This document shows, piece by piece, positions 55,920 to 64,000 of a stretch of 64,000 nucleotides of DNA (positions within the stretch are counted from its first letter, which is position 1; the number at the start of each line of letters is the position of its first letter). The notes below the pieces were generated by a model. The model made no database searches and was not told where the DNA came from. It was given only the letters and a program-made list of their open reading frames with translations. The stretch comes from Vibrio albus. GTDB lineage: Bacteria; Pseudomonadota; Gammaproteobacteria; Enterobacterales; Vibrionaceae. The DNA lies in contig NZ_QFWT01000010.1 in the NCBI RefSeq assembly GCF_003144035.1, positions 145,921 through 209,920 on the forward strand, given 5' to 3'. The translations under genes were made by a program, and so were the position numbers.

Positions 55920-56187
55920 AAGCACCTGCATATACTGAAATCAATAGATAATTAAGAGGTAACCTTATATTTTTCACTGCGATATCACCAGCATTTCCCG
56001 CTTTTGTCTTTTATATCAATAACTATTGATAGCTTGAAAAACAGCTGTAACTAAACTATTTGTTAATTCGTGGCTGTGAAAAACCACCACAGGTAAGACC
56101 AGGGCTCTCCCCTATAACAATAAATGATTTACTATAGAAATCAGGAACAAACCTGATACGACGGACAGTTTCCCCTAGGAGAATAAG

Positions 56188-57813
56188 ATGAACAAGCTCA
56201 ACACCATTCGTTCGAAGTACACCTTCAGTTTTTCACTACTCAGTGTGATTTTTTTAACCGTTGTAGTGGCTTCCTATTATTTGCTGAATTACATAGAAAA
56301 CAATGCAGGCCGGTATGCCCAAGGTGCCTACCTGATTCAAAATGGCGACCGGGATCTTTATCAATCCTCTTTAGCCCTGTCGACATTAGTGTATGCTCAG
56401 GATGTCACTGCTGCGGATAAAGACAAACTTAAAAGTGATGTTCAGTCAAACGCAAAACAAGCTCTGGACAGAATGAACCGCTTCCGTCAAATGGCCCGGA
56501 ATGAACCGGAAATTGTGACTTATCTGTCTACGTTCCAGCAAAAATACCAGCAATGGGAGCAACACTTTGTCGATGTCCTGACCGCTATTAACGCGAACCA
56601 GAACGAACAGGCTAAACGTCTGTTTCTGACACAGACACTAAAATCTTTTGCAGATTTGAGGGCCCTGTATGATGGTGCTGAGGGACTTATACAGAAATAT
56701 TCTGCGTTAGAGAAAGCAGAAATCAGTGAACGAATAAGTCAGTTTACCCTTTTTGTCGCCACACTTTCTGTCATCGTTCTGGTGATGAGCATTATGCTGG
56801 CCTGGCTTGCACCCAAAAACATTTCTAATGCCATTAAAAATGTGACTGCCGATATACACGAAATTAATCAGGGCGATGGTGACCTGACCCGGAGAATCAA
56901 CAGTACAAAGAAAGATGAAACCGGAGAGTTGAGTAACGAGGTTGACAGCTTTGTTGACAAATTAGGCACGATTATCCGTCAGGTTCGTCTGGGCTGTGAC
57001 AGCGTTCAACAGGAAATGGAGCGAATTGGTGAAGCCGCATCACAATCTTCCACTCTCAGTGACAATGAGGATGAATCATTAGATCTTGTTGTTACCGCCG
57101 TTGAAGAAATGAGCAGTGCAACAAAAGAAGTGGCCCGAAATGCCTCCGAGACAGCCGTTCAGGTTGACTACCTTGCTAAACTTGTAGATGAAGGTGAAAT
57201 TTCCATTCTGGGTTCAACAGAACGCCTGCATGACCTGACACATGAGGTAAATAATGCGGCTAACGTTATTGCCCGCTTATCTCAGAGTTCAGAGAAAATC
57301 ACCTCTGTATTGGATGTTATTCTCAATATCTCTGAACAAACGAATCTGTTAGCATTAAATGCCGCCATAGAAGCAGCACGGGCTGGTGAGCAGGGAAGAG
57401 GCTTTGCCGTGGTTGCTGACGAAGTCAGAAACTTAGCCAGTAAAACGCTGCTCTCTACTGAAGACATCCGTCAAATGATCACAGACCTTCAGGGAGAAGT
57501 TTCCGAAGCGGTACGGTCAATTAACGACAGTGTGACTATAGCCACCAGCACCGAGGAGTTGAATGGCCAGACCAAAGCTCTGCTGGATTCTGTCAAATCT
57601 TCCTCTGACCAAATCCAGGGCCTGACGATTCAGACTGCCAGTGCCACGGATCAACAGAGTCAGGTCGCTGAAGAGATCAATTCGAATCTGTCGAAACTAT
57701 CTGATATGTCAAAACAGATCAAAGATATCTCACACCTTGTGAATCATTCCGTACAGGAAACGCTGGGTAATACCGAAAGCCTGGTGTCACAAATCAATCG
57801 CTTCTCTGTTTAA
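56188..57813 (+). CDS. Methyl-accepting chemotaxis protein with four-helix-bundle sensor
   Basis: The gene has a strong TAGGAG ribosome site. The 541-residue receptor has TM1 at about 13-33, a helical periplasmic domain of about 150 residues, TM2 near 186-208, HAMP ([27 protein letters not shown]) and a signalling domain with the tip [20 protein letters not shown]. It is monocistronic, followed by a hairpin, and convergent with the ferric reductase-like gene. Confidence 0.94.
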   Translation: MNKLNTIRSKYTFSFSLLSVIFLTVVVASYYLLNYIENNAGRYAQGAYLIQNGDRDLYQSSLALSTLVYAQDVTAADKDKLKSDVQSNAKQALDRMNRFRQMARNEPEIVTYLSTFQQKYQQWEQHFVDVLTAINANQNEQAKRLFLTQTLKSFADLRALYDGAEGLIQKYSALEKAEISERISQFTLFVATLSVIVLVMSIMLAWLAPKNISNAIKNVTADIHEINQGDGDLTRRINSTKKDETGELSNEVDSFVDKLGTIIRQVRLGCDSVQQEMERIGEAASQSSTLSDNEDESLDLVVTAVEEMSSATKEVARNASETAVQVDYLAKLVDEGEISILGSTERLHDLTHEVNNAANVIARLSQSSEKITSVLDVILNISEQTNLLALNAAIEAARAGEQGRGFAVVADEVRNLASKTLLSTEDIRQMITDLQGEVSEAVRSINDSVTIATSTEELNGQTKALLDSVKSSSDQIQGLTIQTASATDQQSQVAEEINSNLSKLSDMSKQIKDISHLVNHSVQETLGNTESLVSQINRFSV

Positions 57814-57820
57814 TGCATTA

Positions 57821-57846
57821 TCAGGGCTGTTGATTAACAGCCCTGA
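57821..57846. terminator. Hairpin between convergent MCP and flavocytochrome genes
   Basis: TCAGGGCTGTT / AACAGCCCTGA, an eleven-pair stem with a four-base loop GATT. It likely ends both transcripts. Confidence 0.8.
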
Positions 57847-57850
57847 CTAG

Positions 57851-59170
57851 TCAGCGCATTTTAAATATTTCTCGGTGGAACCGGTTCTTAGGAACCCCCG
57901 CTAATGCCAGGTTAGTTTGCAAAACGTTTCCGAATGGTTGTGGCCCGCAGAAGCTAACATCAAACTCTTTACCCTGAACGGCCGCTACAATCTGGTCACT
58001 CGTTAATAACTGCCCTTTATCAGCTTCCAATAGGTGCAAGTCAATAAAATCCAGATGAGTAAGTAAATTCATTATTTCCCGATGGAAAAAAGCCTCTTTC
58101 TTCGACGTTACACAATAAAACAGGTGCACCTTTTCAAACGTTAAATCCTGTTTATCCGCTTTCCTTTTAAGCCAATATAAACGGGAAATAAACGGAACAA
58201 TTCCAATACCCGCACCCACCCATACTTGTTCGCTAAATTCGCTGATCTGAAAATAGCCATAACCACCTTCCACGGTTACTCGCTGACCAACTTCAAGCCC
58301 GTTTACCAGCTTATGAGTGTAATCACCAAGATTTTTTACGCCGAACTGAATAACCTGGTTTTCATCATCGTAATCCAGGATGGAAAACGGATGTGGTGCT
58401 TCACCATCATGAAAATTGAGATAGGCAAACTGACCATCTCTGTAACTCATTTCAGATGTAAGCTTGATAGCAAAGCGTACCGCGCTACTTTGCCCTGCCT
58501 GAGTCGAAAACGAATCGACCGATATCACTTCGCCTTTTGTTTTGTTTGACCTGCCAATACTGCCCGACAGTGAAAGCCACGAACACCAGATACCGATAAA
58601 TGATATAACGGCAATCGCAATATTCATTGGGATTGACCCGGTATTCCAGTCGAGAAGCAGCAACGAGTGAAAAATACCGGCGATAACCAGTAGCCCACCT
58701 ATTTTATGGGTAAACTTGAATTTCTTGTAGCTGATCGCCTGTACTAAGCTGATAACGCTGAAAACGAGGAAAACATAAAATGCAATTTCCCCTACCTGCT
58801 CAGCAATGGAATGCCAGTTAATAGCTTCAACCCCTTCAGGGCGAGGGCCTCTGACCGGGCGCTCAACAATGCCGGCACCCACCAACCATTTACCACTCTG
58901 AATCACTAACCAGTGCGCAATCAGAGAAACAGTTGCACCAATACCCAGGTTCTTATGCAGCTTGTAGCCCTTATCCAACCCTCTCACTTTTTCTTCAACC
59001 CAGCGGAAACGGGCAGCAAGGAGAACCGCGAAGCACATAAAACCAAGGCCCAAAAGACCGGTATACATCGTTAACTGGTGACGCCAGGCAAAAAAGTTAT
59101 CTAAGCTGCTCCAGTTCATCAACAGGCTTGGCAGCCAAAGTAGTGTCAGAATAGCGGTGAATTTAAGCAT
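57851..59170 (-). CDS. Ferric reductase-like transmembrane flavoprotein
   Basis: The 439-residue protein has six membrane helices of the ferric reductase-like heme domain (histidines in HWLV, HKLG-type positions), then a ferredoxin reductase-type part: FAD block HPFSILDYDD, NAD(P) block GAGIGIVPFISRL, and CGPQPFGN near the C-terminus. It transfers electrons from NAD(P)H across the inner membrane to a periplasmic acceptor such as ferric iron. It lacks adjacent iron-uptake genes. Confidence 0.88.
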   Translation of the reverse strand: MLKFTAILTLLWLPSLLMNWSSLDNFFAWRHQLTMYTGLLGLGFMCFAVLLAARFRWVEEKVRGLDKGYKLHKNLGIGATVSLIAHWLVIQSGKWLVGAGIVERPVRGPRPEGVEAINWHSIAEQVGEIAFYVFLVFSVISLVQAISYKKFKFTHKIGGLLVIAGIFHSLLLLDWNTGSIPMNIAIAVISFIGIWCSWLSLSGSIGRSNKTKGEVISVDSFSTQAGQSSAVRFAIKLTSEMSYRDGQFAYLNFHDGEAPHPFSILDYDDENQVIQFGVKNLGDYTHKLVNGLEVGQRVTVEGGYGYFQISEFSEQVWVGAGIGIVPFISRLYWLKRKADKQDLTFEKVHLFYCVTSKKEAFFHREIMNLLTHLDFIDLHLLEADKGQLLTSDQIVAAVQGKEFDVSFCGPQPFGNVLQTNLALAGVPKNRFHREIFKMR

Positions 59171-59479
59171 TTTGGTACGCTCAGCCGTAATAGAAAAATA
59201 GTGATGAATATGGTACTGCTGCGAGGGAATACATAAACCTGCTTTACTTAGATTTAATTATCTTTACGTTTACTTACATTTATAAGGAAAAGGTTAGCTC
59301 TTATCTTTGCCCGGATGAAGCCTGTATAACGTTTAATATTTTGAAACACTCTTTTCTTAATTGAGCACTTCATTATTAATACACATCAAAGTTTGCGACA
59401 CACATCTCACCTAATTTACCGCTCCGTTTTCGAAAAAGAAAACGCATAAAAATGAACCTATTCATACATTGGACAAACC

Positions 59480-61516
59480 ATGATTCGTTATTACAAAAAC
59501 CAGAGTGTTGGTTTTCAATTAGGGTCAGTGATGGCAATATGCCTGCTGATCTCGTTTTGCAGTATAGCTGCTTTAGTCTACAGAAATGCCGATCAGGTAC
59601 TGTTGGATGCAACCTTAAAAGAGCAACAGTCCAAAGTTGACGCATTAGCAAAAACCATTGCTGGCCAGTTCGATGCCTACCTGGAGCTTACTAAAATCCT
59701 TGAAGCGACTTTTCAGCATGGCTATCTCAAAGGGATACGCATTGAAGAAGATGTTGTTCACTACCGAGGCTATCAGGTTCGTAACATTAGCCTCAATGGT
59801 GAAAGCCTGGTGGGCAATAACACTACTGTTGACACGTTCACCCAAGACACCAATGCCATTGCAACCGTTTTCTCCCCTGCAGGTAACGAGTGGGTGCGGG
59901 TTAGCACTTCTTTGGAAAACTCACAAGGCCAGCGTGTTTTAGGAACTACGCTGGGTAATACACACCCGGGCTATCGTAAACTTATGAGTGGTGAACCCTA
60001 TTACGCGCAAGTTGATCTATTTGGCGAACGCTATATTACTTATTACTCGCCAATAAAAAATGACCGCAACAAGGTTGTCGCCATTACGTTTATTGGTTTC
60101 CCGGTTGACGATATCACCCGTGATATTTTTAAATCCTTACAATCAGTCCCTTGGGGAGATACGGGTTATACCTTTATCGTGGAGAATGACAAGGATCATC
60201 TTGGCCACTATCTGCTGCACCCTAAATGGAATAAAGATGACCCATCGATCATCAACGTCTCAGATCATTCGGGCAACAAACCTTTCCATGTTTTGTTTGA
60301 AAACAGCAGTGGCGTATTCCTGTATCCCTGGGAATATAAAGGAACGGTCGGACAAAAATACGTTGTCTATGCCGATGTTCCCGGATGGAACTGGAAACTT
60401 CTGGGCGGAACTTTTATTGATGAAGTCACTAAAGAAAGCAATGAACTGTTAAAGCTAATCGCTATGATCTCTTTATTAGTCGGGACAGTCACCTTTATCA
60501 TAATGACGTTTATTGTGTTACGCACAACAAAACCACTCACCCGGCTCACCGGATATATGGACCGATTAGGTCGCGGTGAAATCAGCTTATCCATTGAGAC
60601 GGGCGCTCCACAGTCTGGAAACGAGATAACCAAACTCAATAACAGCGTCGCCGGCATGGCCAAAAAGTTAAGCCAGTTGGTGAATAACATCCGAAGTAAC
60701 AGTGATCAGGTTAACCGGCAATCAGCCAATGTACTCAATGATGCGACACTCAACCTGTCGCATTCAGACGAACAATTAGAGAAAGTTGAGCACATTGTAA
60801 CAGCAATTGAAGAGATGGCCTCCTCCGCACAGTCCGTTGCCCAGCAAGTTGAAACGATCGCAGAGAACGTACGCCACGCAGACAGCGATACCCAAAATGG
60901 GTTGTCCATGATTGAAAATATCGGCACTGATGTCACACGGCTTAATGACCAGTTAGATCAGTCAGCGAAAGCGATTGAACAGGTCAAGACAGACAGTATG
61001 GACATCCACACGGTGACTAAAATGATTGATGATATTGCCGAACAAACAAACTTGCTGGCTCTGAATGCCGCAATAGAAGCCGCACGCGCCGGAGAACACG
61101 GACGCGGTTTCTCTGTTGTTGCCGATGAAGTCAGAACTCTGGCACACCGTACTCAGCTCTCAGTAAAAGATGTTGTCTCTATTATTGATAACCTAAAAGC
61201 ATCGACAGACAACGCTGTATCGCTGATGCACAACAGTCAGCAACAGGCTCTCAGCGTTTTAGATAAAGCCCGGGAAGGCGGCACTACCCTTGAATCTATT
61301 GCACATCAGGTACGGGATATCAGCAGCCAGACGGAAGCCATCGCAGCGACATCAGAAGAACAAGCTCAGGTATCGCATGAGGTGGCAGCCAGTACTTCCG
61401 ACATCAGCACATTAAATAATCAAAGCCGCAGCACCAGCGCCCAAACATCGCAGAGCGCGGATACGCTTTCTCAGTTAGCTCAAGACCTAAAACAACAGGT
61501 GGATTTTTTCCACTGA
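59480..61516 (+). CDS. Methyl-accepting chemotaxis protein with Cache-type sensor
   Basis: The 678-residue receptor has TM1 near 14-33, a single-Cache-like periplasmic domain of about 280 residues ([39 protein letters not shown]), TM2 near 323-347, HAMP and a signalling domain with [20 protein letters not shown]. The Cache type 3 fold in this position senses small organic ligands. The ribosome site before ATG 59480 is weak. A hairpin lies after the stop. Confidence 0.93.
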   Translation: MIRYYKNQSVGFQLGSVMAICLLISFCSIAALVYRNADQVLLDATLKEQQSKVDALAKTIAGQFDAYLELTKILEATFQHGYLKGIRIEEDVVHYRGYQVRNISLNGESLVGNNTTVDTFTQDTNAIATVFSPAGNEWVRVSTSLENSQGQRVLGTTLGNTHPGYRKLMSGEPYYAQVDLFGERYITYYSPIKNDRNKVVAITFIGFPVDDITRDIFKSLQSVPWGDTGYTFIVENDKDHLGHYLLHPKWNKDDPSIINVSDHSGNKPFHVLFENSSGVFLYPWEYKGTVGQKYVVYADVPGWNWKLLGGTFIDEVTKESNELLKLIAMISLLVGTVTFIIMTFIVLRTTKPLTRLTGYMDRLGRGEISLSIETGAPQSGNEITKLNNSVAGMAKKLSQLVNNIRSNSDQVNRQSANVLNDATLNLSHSDEQLEKVEHIVTAIEEMASSAQSVAQQVETIAENVRHADSDTQNGLSMIENIGTDVTRLNDQLDQSAKAIEQVKTDSMDIHTVTKMIDDIAEQTNLLALNAAIEAARAGEHGRGFSVVADEVRTLAHRTQLSVKDVVSIIDNLKASTDNAVSLMHNSQQQALSVLDKAREGGTTLESIAHQVRDISSQTEAIAATSEEQAQVSHEVAASTSDISTLNNQSRSTSAQTSQSADTLSQLAQDLKQQVDFFH

Positions 61517-61545
61517 TTCAGGTTGATACTATTCAATCTCCATCC

Positions 61546-61570
61546 ACCACCGTTCTTTGAGAACGGTGGT
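61546..61570. terminator. Hairpin between convergent MCP genes
   Basis: ACCACCGTTCT / AGAACGGTGGT, an eleven-pair stem with a three-base loop, followed by TATATT. Confidence 0.8.
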
Positions 61571-61631
61571 TATATTCCTAAATATTTTCCTCTATTTACT
61601 AAGGCTGACCGTTAACCGCCCGATTTCAGCA

Positions 61632-63266
61632 TTACACTTTAAACTCTGACACCTGTTCATTTAATTTTTCGCTCACCTGAGTTAATGAATGGGAAATCTG
61701 ATCACTTTCCACTAATCGTGACACCATCTCACTGCTGTTGTAAGCGATCTTCTGAATATTCTGATTAATTTCTTCGCTAACAGCTGATTGTTCTTCCGCC
61801 GCCGCCGCAATCTCCGAATTCATCATATTCGTCTTTTCGATTGACTGACGTATCATATCGATTGATTCGGAGACGGCGGTTGCACTATCGATAGTGTGTT
61901 GACTGCGAACCTGGCTCTGCTCCATTGACTGAACCGCTTTCCGAGCCCCTCCCTGCAGGCGCTCGATCATGGCGTGGATCTCCCCGGTGCTTTGCTGCGT
62001 GCGCCCGGCCAGAGAGCGCACCTCATCTGCAACCACCGCAAAGCCTCTTCCCTGTTCACCGGCCCGGGCCGCTTCAATGGCGGCATTCAGAGCCAACAAG
62101 TTGGTTTGCTCAGCGATCTCCCTAATCACATCTAAAACAGAAGCGATATTTGCCACATCAGAGTCCAGCAGGTGAATAACCTCGCCTGCCTGCTCTATTT
62201 CCTGCGACAACTCGTTTATCGATGTTAACGCCGTTGATATATTCACACTCACAACGTTCGTTCCTTCCGTTGCCTGGTGGCTAAACTGTGCCGCTTCATT
62301 CGCGTGCTCACTGACATTCCGGCTGCTCGTCTGCATCTGGGCAACTGCGGTTGCAATTAACTCTGACTCTTTCTGCTGAGCCTGACTGAACGTTGTCGCA
62401 AGTTCGGTTGCTGATTTCACACTGCTGGCCCCCTGCTTTACATTGTCTGACGATTCAATCACCCCACCCACTGTCTGCTGTATTTTTGAAACAAACAGGT
62501 TAAATGACTCCGCCAGTGAGCCAATCTCATCTTTGCTTGCAACGTTCAGCCGGCGTGATAAATCCCCTTCCCCTTTAGCAATATCACCCATTGCCCGATC
62601 GATATTAACAATCGGACGAATGACAAAGGTTCGGGTGATCCTAAGCGAAAACACGACTGTCACCAGAATGATCAGGTAAGAAAATATCAATACTTTCTCA
62701 CTGGCTTTGACTGATGTTGCCACTTCTTCTTTTAGGATGGCTTGTTCTTGGGTAATCTGATTATGGACTAATTTTAGCTTTTTACGAACTTGTTTAAATT
62801 TATTTTCTAATTTTTCTGAGTTATTTTGATAATATTCAGAGGCACTTTCAGGGTCTTTGACAATAGGCTCATAAAGCTGAATAAGTTCTTCAGACTCTCT
62901 AATCAGAGCTTCTAATTCAAAACGTTTGTTCTCTGGCAATAGGTTATGTTCATAAAGGACTGCAGTTTTCTGTAACCGAGGAATAGCCTTGTATGCATCA
63001 TCCTTAAATTGACCAATATGATATGTACGCTCTTTATCAGTCTCAGCCCGGACAATTCCATCAACAGCAACAATAGCCTGATAGAAATCCCGGTATGCAT
63101 CTTCTAAACTATCATTTGCTGGCTGCACAAGTTGATAAAGGTTCATAGTGGCGTTAGCTTGTTTCTGACTCTGTATATAAGAAACAGCTGCACTAATAAC
63201 AATACTGATCGGTATCAGTGCTAAAGAAAGCAGTATTTTTTTTGAAATGGAAAACTGAAACATCAT
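61632..63266 (-). CDS. Methyl-accepting chemotaxis protein with four-helix-bundle sensor
   Basis: The 544-residue receptor starts [10 protein letters not shown] with AGG just before the ATGs. TM1 is at about 13-33, a helical periplasmic domain of about 150 residues follows, TM2 is near 188-210, then HAMP ([24 protein letters not shown]) and a signalling domain with the tip [20 protein letters not shown]. It resembles the receptor at 56188 in plan but differs in the sensor. Confidence 0.94.
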   Translation of the reverse strand: MMFQFSISKKILLSLALIPISIVISAAVSYIQSQKQANATMNLYQLVQPANDSLEDAYRDFYQAIVAVDGIVRAETDKERTYHIGQFKDDAYKAIPRLQKTAVLYEHNLLPENKRFELEALIRESEELIQLYEPIVKDPESASEYYQNNSEKLENKFKQVRKKLKLVHNQITQEQAILKEEVATSVKASEKVLIFSYLIILVTVVFSLRITRTFVIRPIVNIDRAMGDIAKGEGDLSRRLNVASKDEIGSLAESFNLFVSKIQQTVGGVIESSDNVKQGASSVKSATELATTFSQAQQKESELIATAVAQMQTSSRNVSEHANEAAQFSHQATEGTNVVSVNISTALTSINELSQEIEQAGEVIHLLDSDVANIASVLDVIREIAEQTNLLALNAAIEAARAGEQGRGFAVVADEVRSLAGRTQQSTGEIHAMIERLQGGARKAVQSMEQSQVRSQHTIDSATAVSESIDMIRQSIEKTNMMNSEIAAAAEEQSAVSEEINQNIQKIAYNSSEMVSRLVESDQISHSLTQVSEKLNEQVSEFKV

Positions 63267-63723
63267 TATACCTATGTAGTTACAAGTGATTAATGCATAG
63301 AGTAACTTTGATTAAACTTAGTAGACAGATTTGAAGTGCGACTAAAAGAGGTACTATTTAATGCTGATAAATTTAAAGTGAGTCACTTTTGACTCATTGT
63401 GTATTAAACACATAGAATTAAGTCGCCAGTTGCCAGTTGCCAAACAGCGATATCGGCAGGAGAACGCTATATGGTCTTTTTATTCTGAATCAATTAATTG
63501 AAGCAGCACGGGAGACAACAGATCAATCCCCATGAGCATAGATGTACTAAGTGCTTGAAAATAGGGTCACCCATTAGCCAGCCGGGGTCAATAGGGGCGC
63601 AAAAAACTCTACCGAAATTTTTCGGCAATGTTTGGTTTCCACCCAAACACATAATTCGCGCCCTGATTTTCTATGTACGATGCAGCAGTATCATCCGCAC
63701 CAGTCACCCATCTGGCTCTAGGC
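63267..63723. other. Intergenic region with inverted repeats beside a transposase fragment
   Basis: The part near the MCP carries TGAGTCA/TGACTCA arms at 63379-63396, a possible operator for that gene. Further right are a doubled GCCAGTT (63428-63441) and a CCGAAA-TT-TTTCGG palindrome (63612-63625). The plus-strand open frame over 63498-63785 is not believable as a protein. The right half may be the non-coding end of the IS110-family element. Confidence 0.4.
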
Positions 63724-64000
63724 CTAATGGCCCCAAATGCTTACGCATTCCACAAAATCTTCGGTTCCACAAAGCTGTCCAATAAAAGTCACAGTGTCTA
63801 TGGCTCGGATTGCCACTATCCCGTTTCTCTTTTGCCGTTTTCGCTCATAGAAAGCTTTGATTCGAGCGTCATATCGAACGGCAAAATGTGCCGCTTCCGA
63901 AAACGCCCAGGACAAATATTTGTTGCCAGCTTTTTTGTTGCCTTCACCTTTCTTCTTGCCGTTACTTTCTCTGGTACTGGCAACACACCGACAGTACGAG
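63724..64000 (-). mobile_element. IS110-family transposase, C-terminal part, running off the window
   Basis: Read on the minus strand from the right edge, the open frame starts SYCRCVASTRESNGKKKGEG and continues with GNKYLSWAFSEAAHFA and RIKAFYERKRQKRNGIVAIRAI, the C-terminal signature of IS110-family transposases (DEDD type). After AIRAI the expected AHKLARACY tail is missing; instead about 25 unrelated residues run to TAG at 63724-63726. The element is probably truncated or joined to other DNA there. The upstream part lies outside the window. Confidence 0.8.

Noticed and set aside
59370..59420. Possible sigma-28 promoter (CAAAGTTT) upstream of the Cache MCP
   Set aside because: The -35-like half is present, but nothing close to GCCGATAA follows at the required spacing.
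63498..63785. Plus-strand open frame of 95 codons at the right end
   Set aside because: It overlaps the transposase end antisense, has no ribosome site, and shows no recognisable protein features.

Overview
The window looks like a chromosome segment of a marine gammaproteobacterium of the family Vibrionaceae, most likely the genus Vibrio. The evidence is the moderate GC, the combination of a Na+-pumping oxaloacetate decarboxylase with a citrate lyase cluster under CitAB, the many methyl-accepting chemotaxis proteins and c-di-GMP proteins, and the overall protein resemblance. Species cannot be named from sequence reading alone. No rRNA, tRNA, CRISPR array or prophage was seen.

Layout, left to right. 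1-3977: an acyltransferase cut by the window edge, a cupin-like regulator fragment family protein, a small exported protein, and a divergent NMN/NaMN adenylyltransferase and nadE pair (NAD synthesis). 4210-15805: a 1057-residue HD-GYP sensor with two periplasmic sensing modules; an xdhABC-like molybdoenzyme operon; a two-gene operon of an MCP and a hemerythrin-EAL protein, which may couple oxygen or redox sensing to taxis and c-di-GMP breakdown. 15809-23754: a 102-bp palindromic element, glgA, a cupin, a DUF4336 protein, a YcbX-like MOSC/ferredoxin protein, pyrC, an AraC regulator divergent from a DUF4382 lipoprotein, and a 43-residue small protein. 23895-30341: a beta-glucoside PTS locus (EIIB, EIIC, GH1 glycosidase, EIIA) with its LacI regulator and a second divergent EIIC; near-identical GGAAACCGGTTTCC-type operators tie these together.

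30455-43163: two unassigned genes, then anaerobic citrate fermentation. citDEFXG, citAB and oadGA-carrier-oadB all lie on the minus strand, while a second citX-like gene is divergent from oadG. The locus has three unusual points: no citC ligase and no citrate transporter are present, a free-standing biotin carrier gene duplicates the end of oadA, and the second CitX has lost residues of its signature motif. Citrate would be cleaved by CitDEF to acetate and oxaloacetate, and oxaloacetate decarboxylated by Oad with Na+ export.

43272-49292: a histidine kinase/response regulator pair divergent from a His/Met-rich secreted repeat protein, followed by a minus-strand group (Cys-rich exported protein, c-type cytochrome, DUF411 protein, 39-residue CC peptide) and a MarR-CDF efflux operon. 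This reads as an envelope metal (probably copper-type) response region, although that role is inferred. 49495-55919: an LTA-synthase-type sulfatase-fold membrane protein, a GreA/GreB-like factor divergent from a RecQ helicase, and an M3 peptidase. 56188-63266: three further MCPs and a flavocytochrome-type ferric reductase-like protein. 63724-64000: the C-terminal part of an IS110-family transposase running off the right edge, with its end apparently altered.

A recurring small-scale feature is short tandem duplication (13-20 bp units) at gene ends or intergenic spots (1918, 2393, 21500, 26861, 43209).
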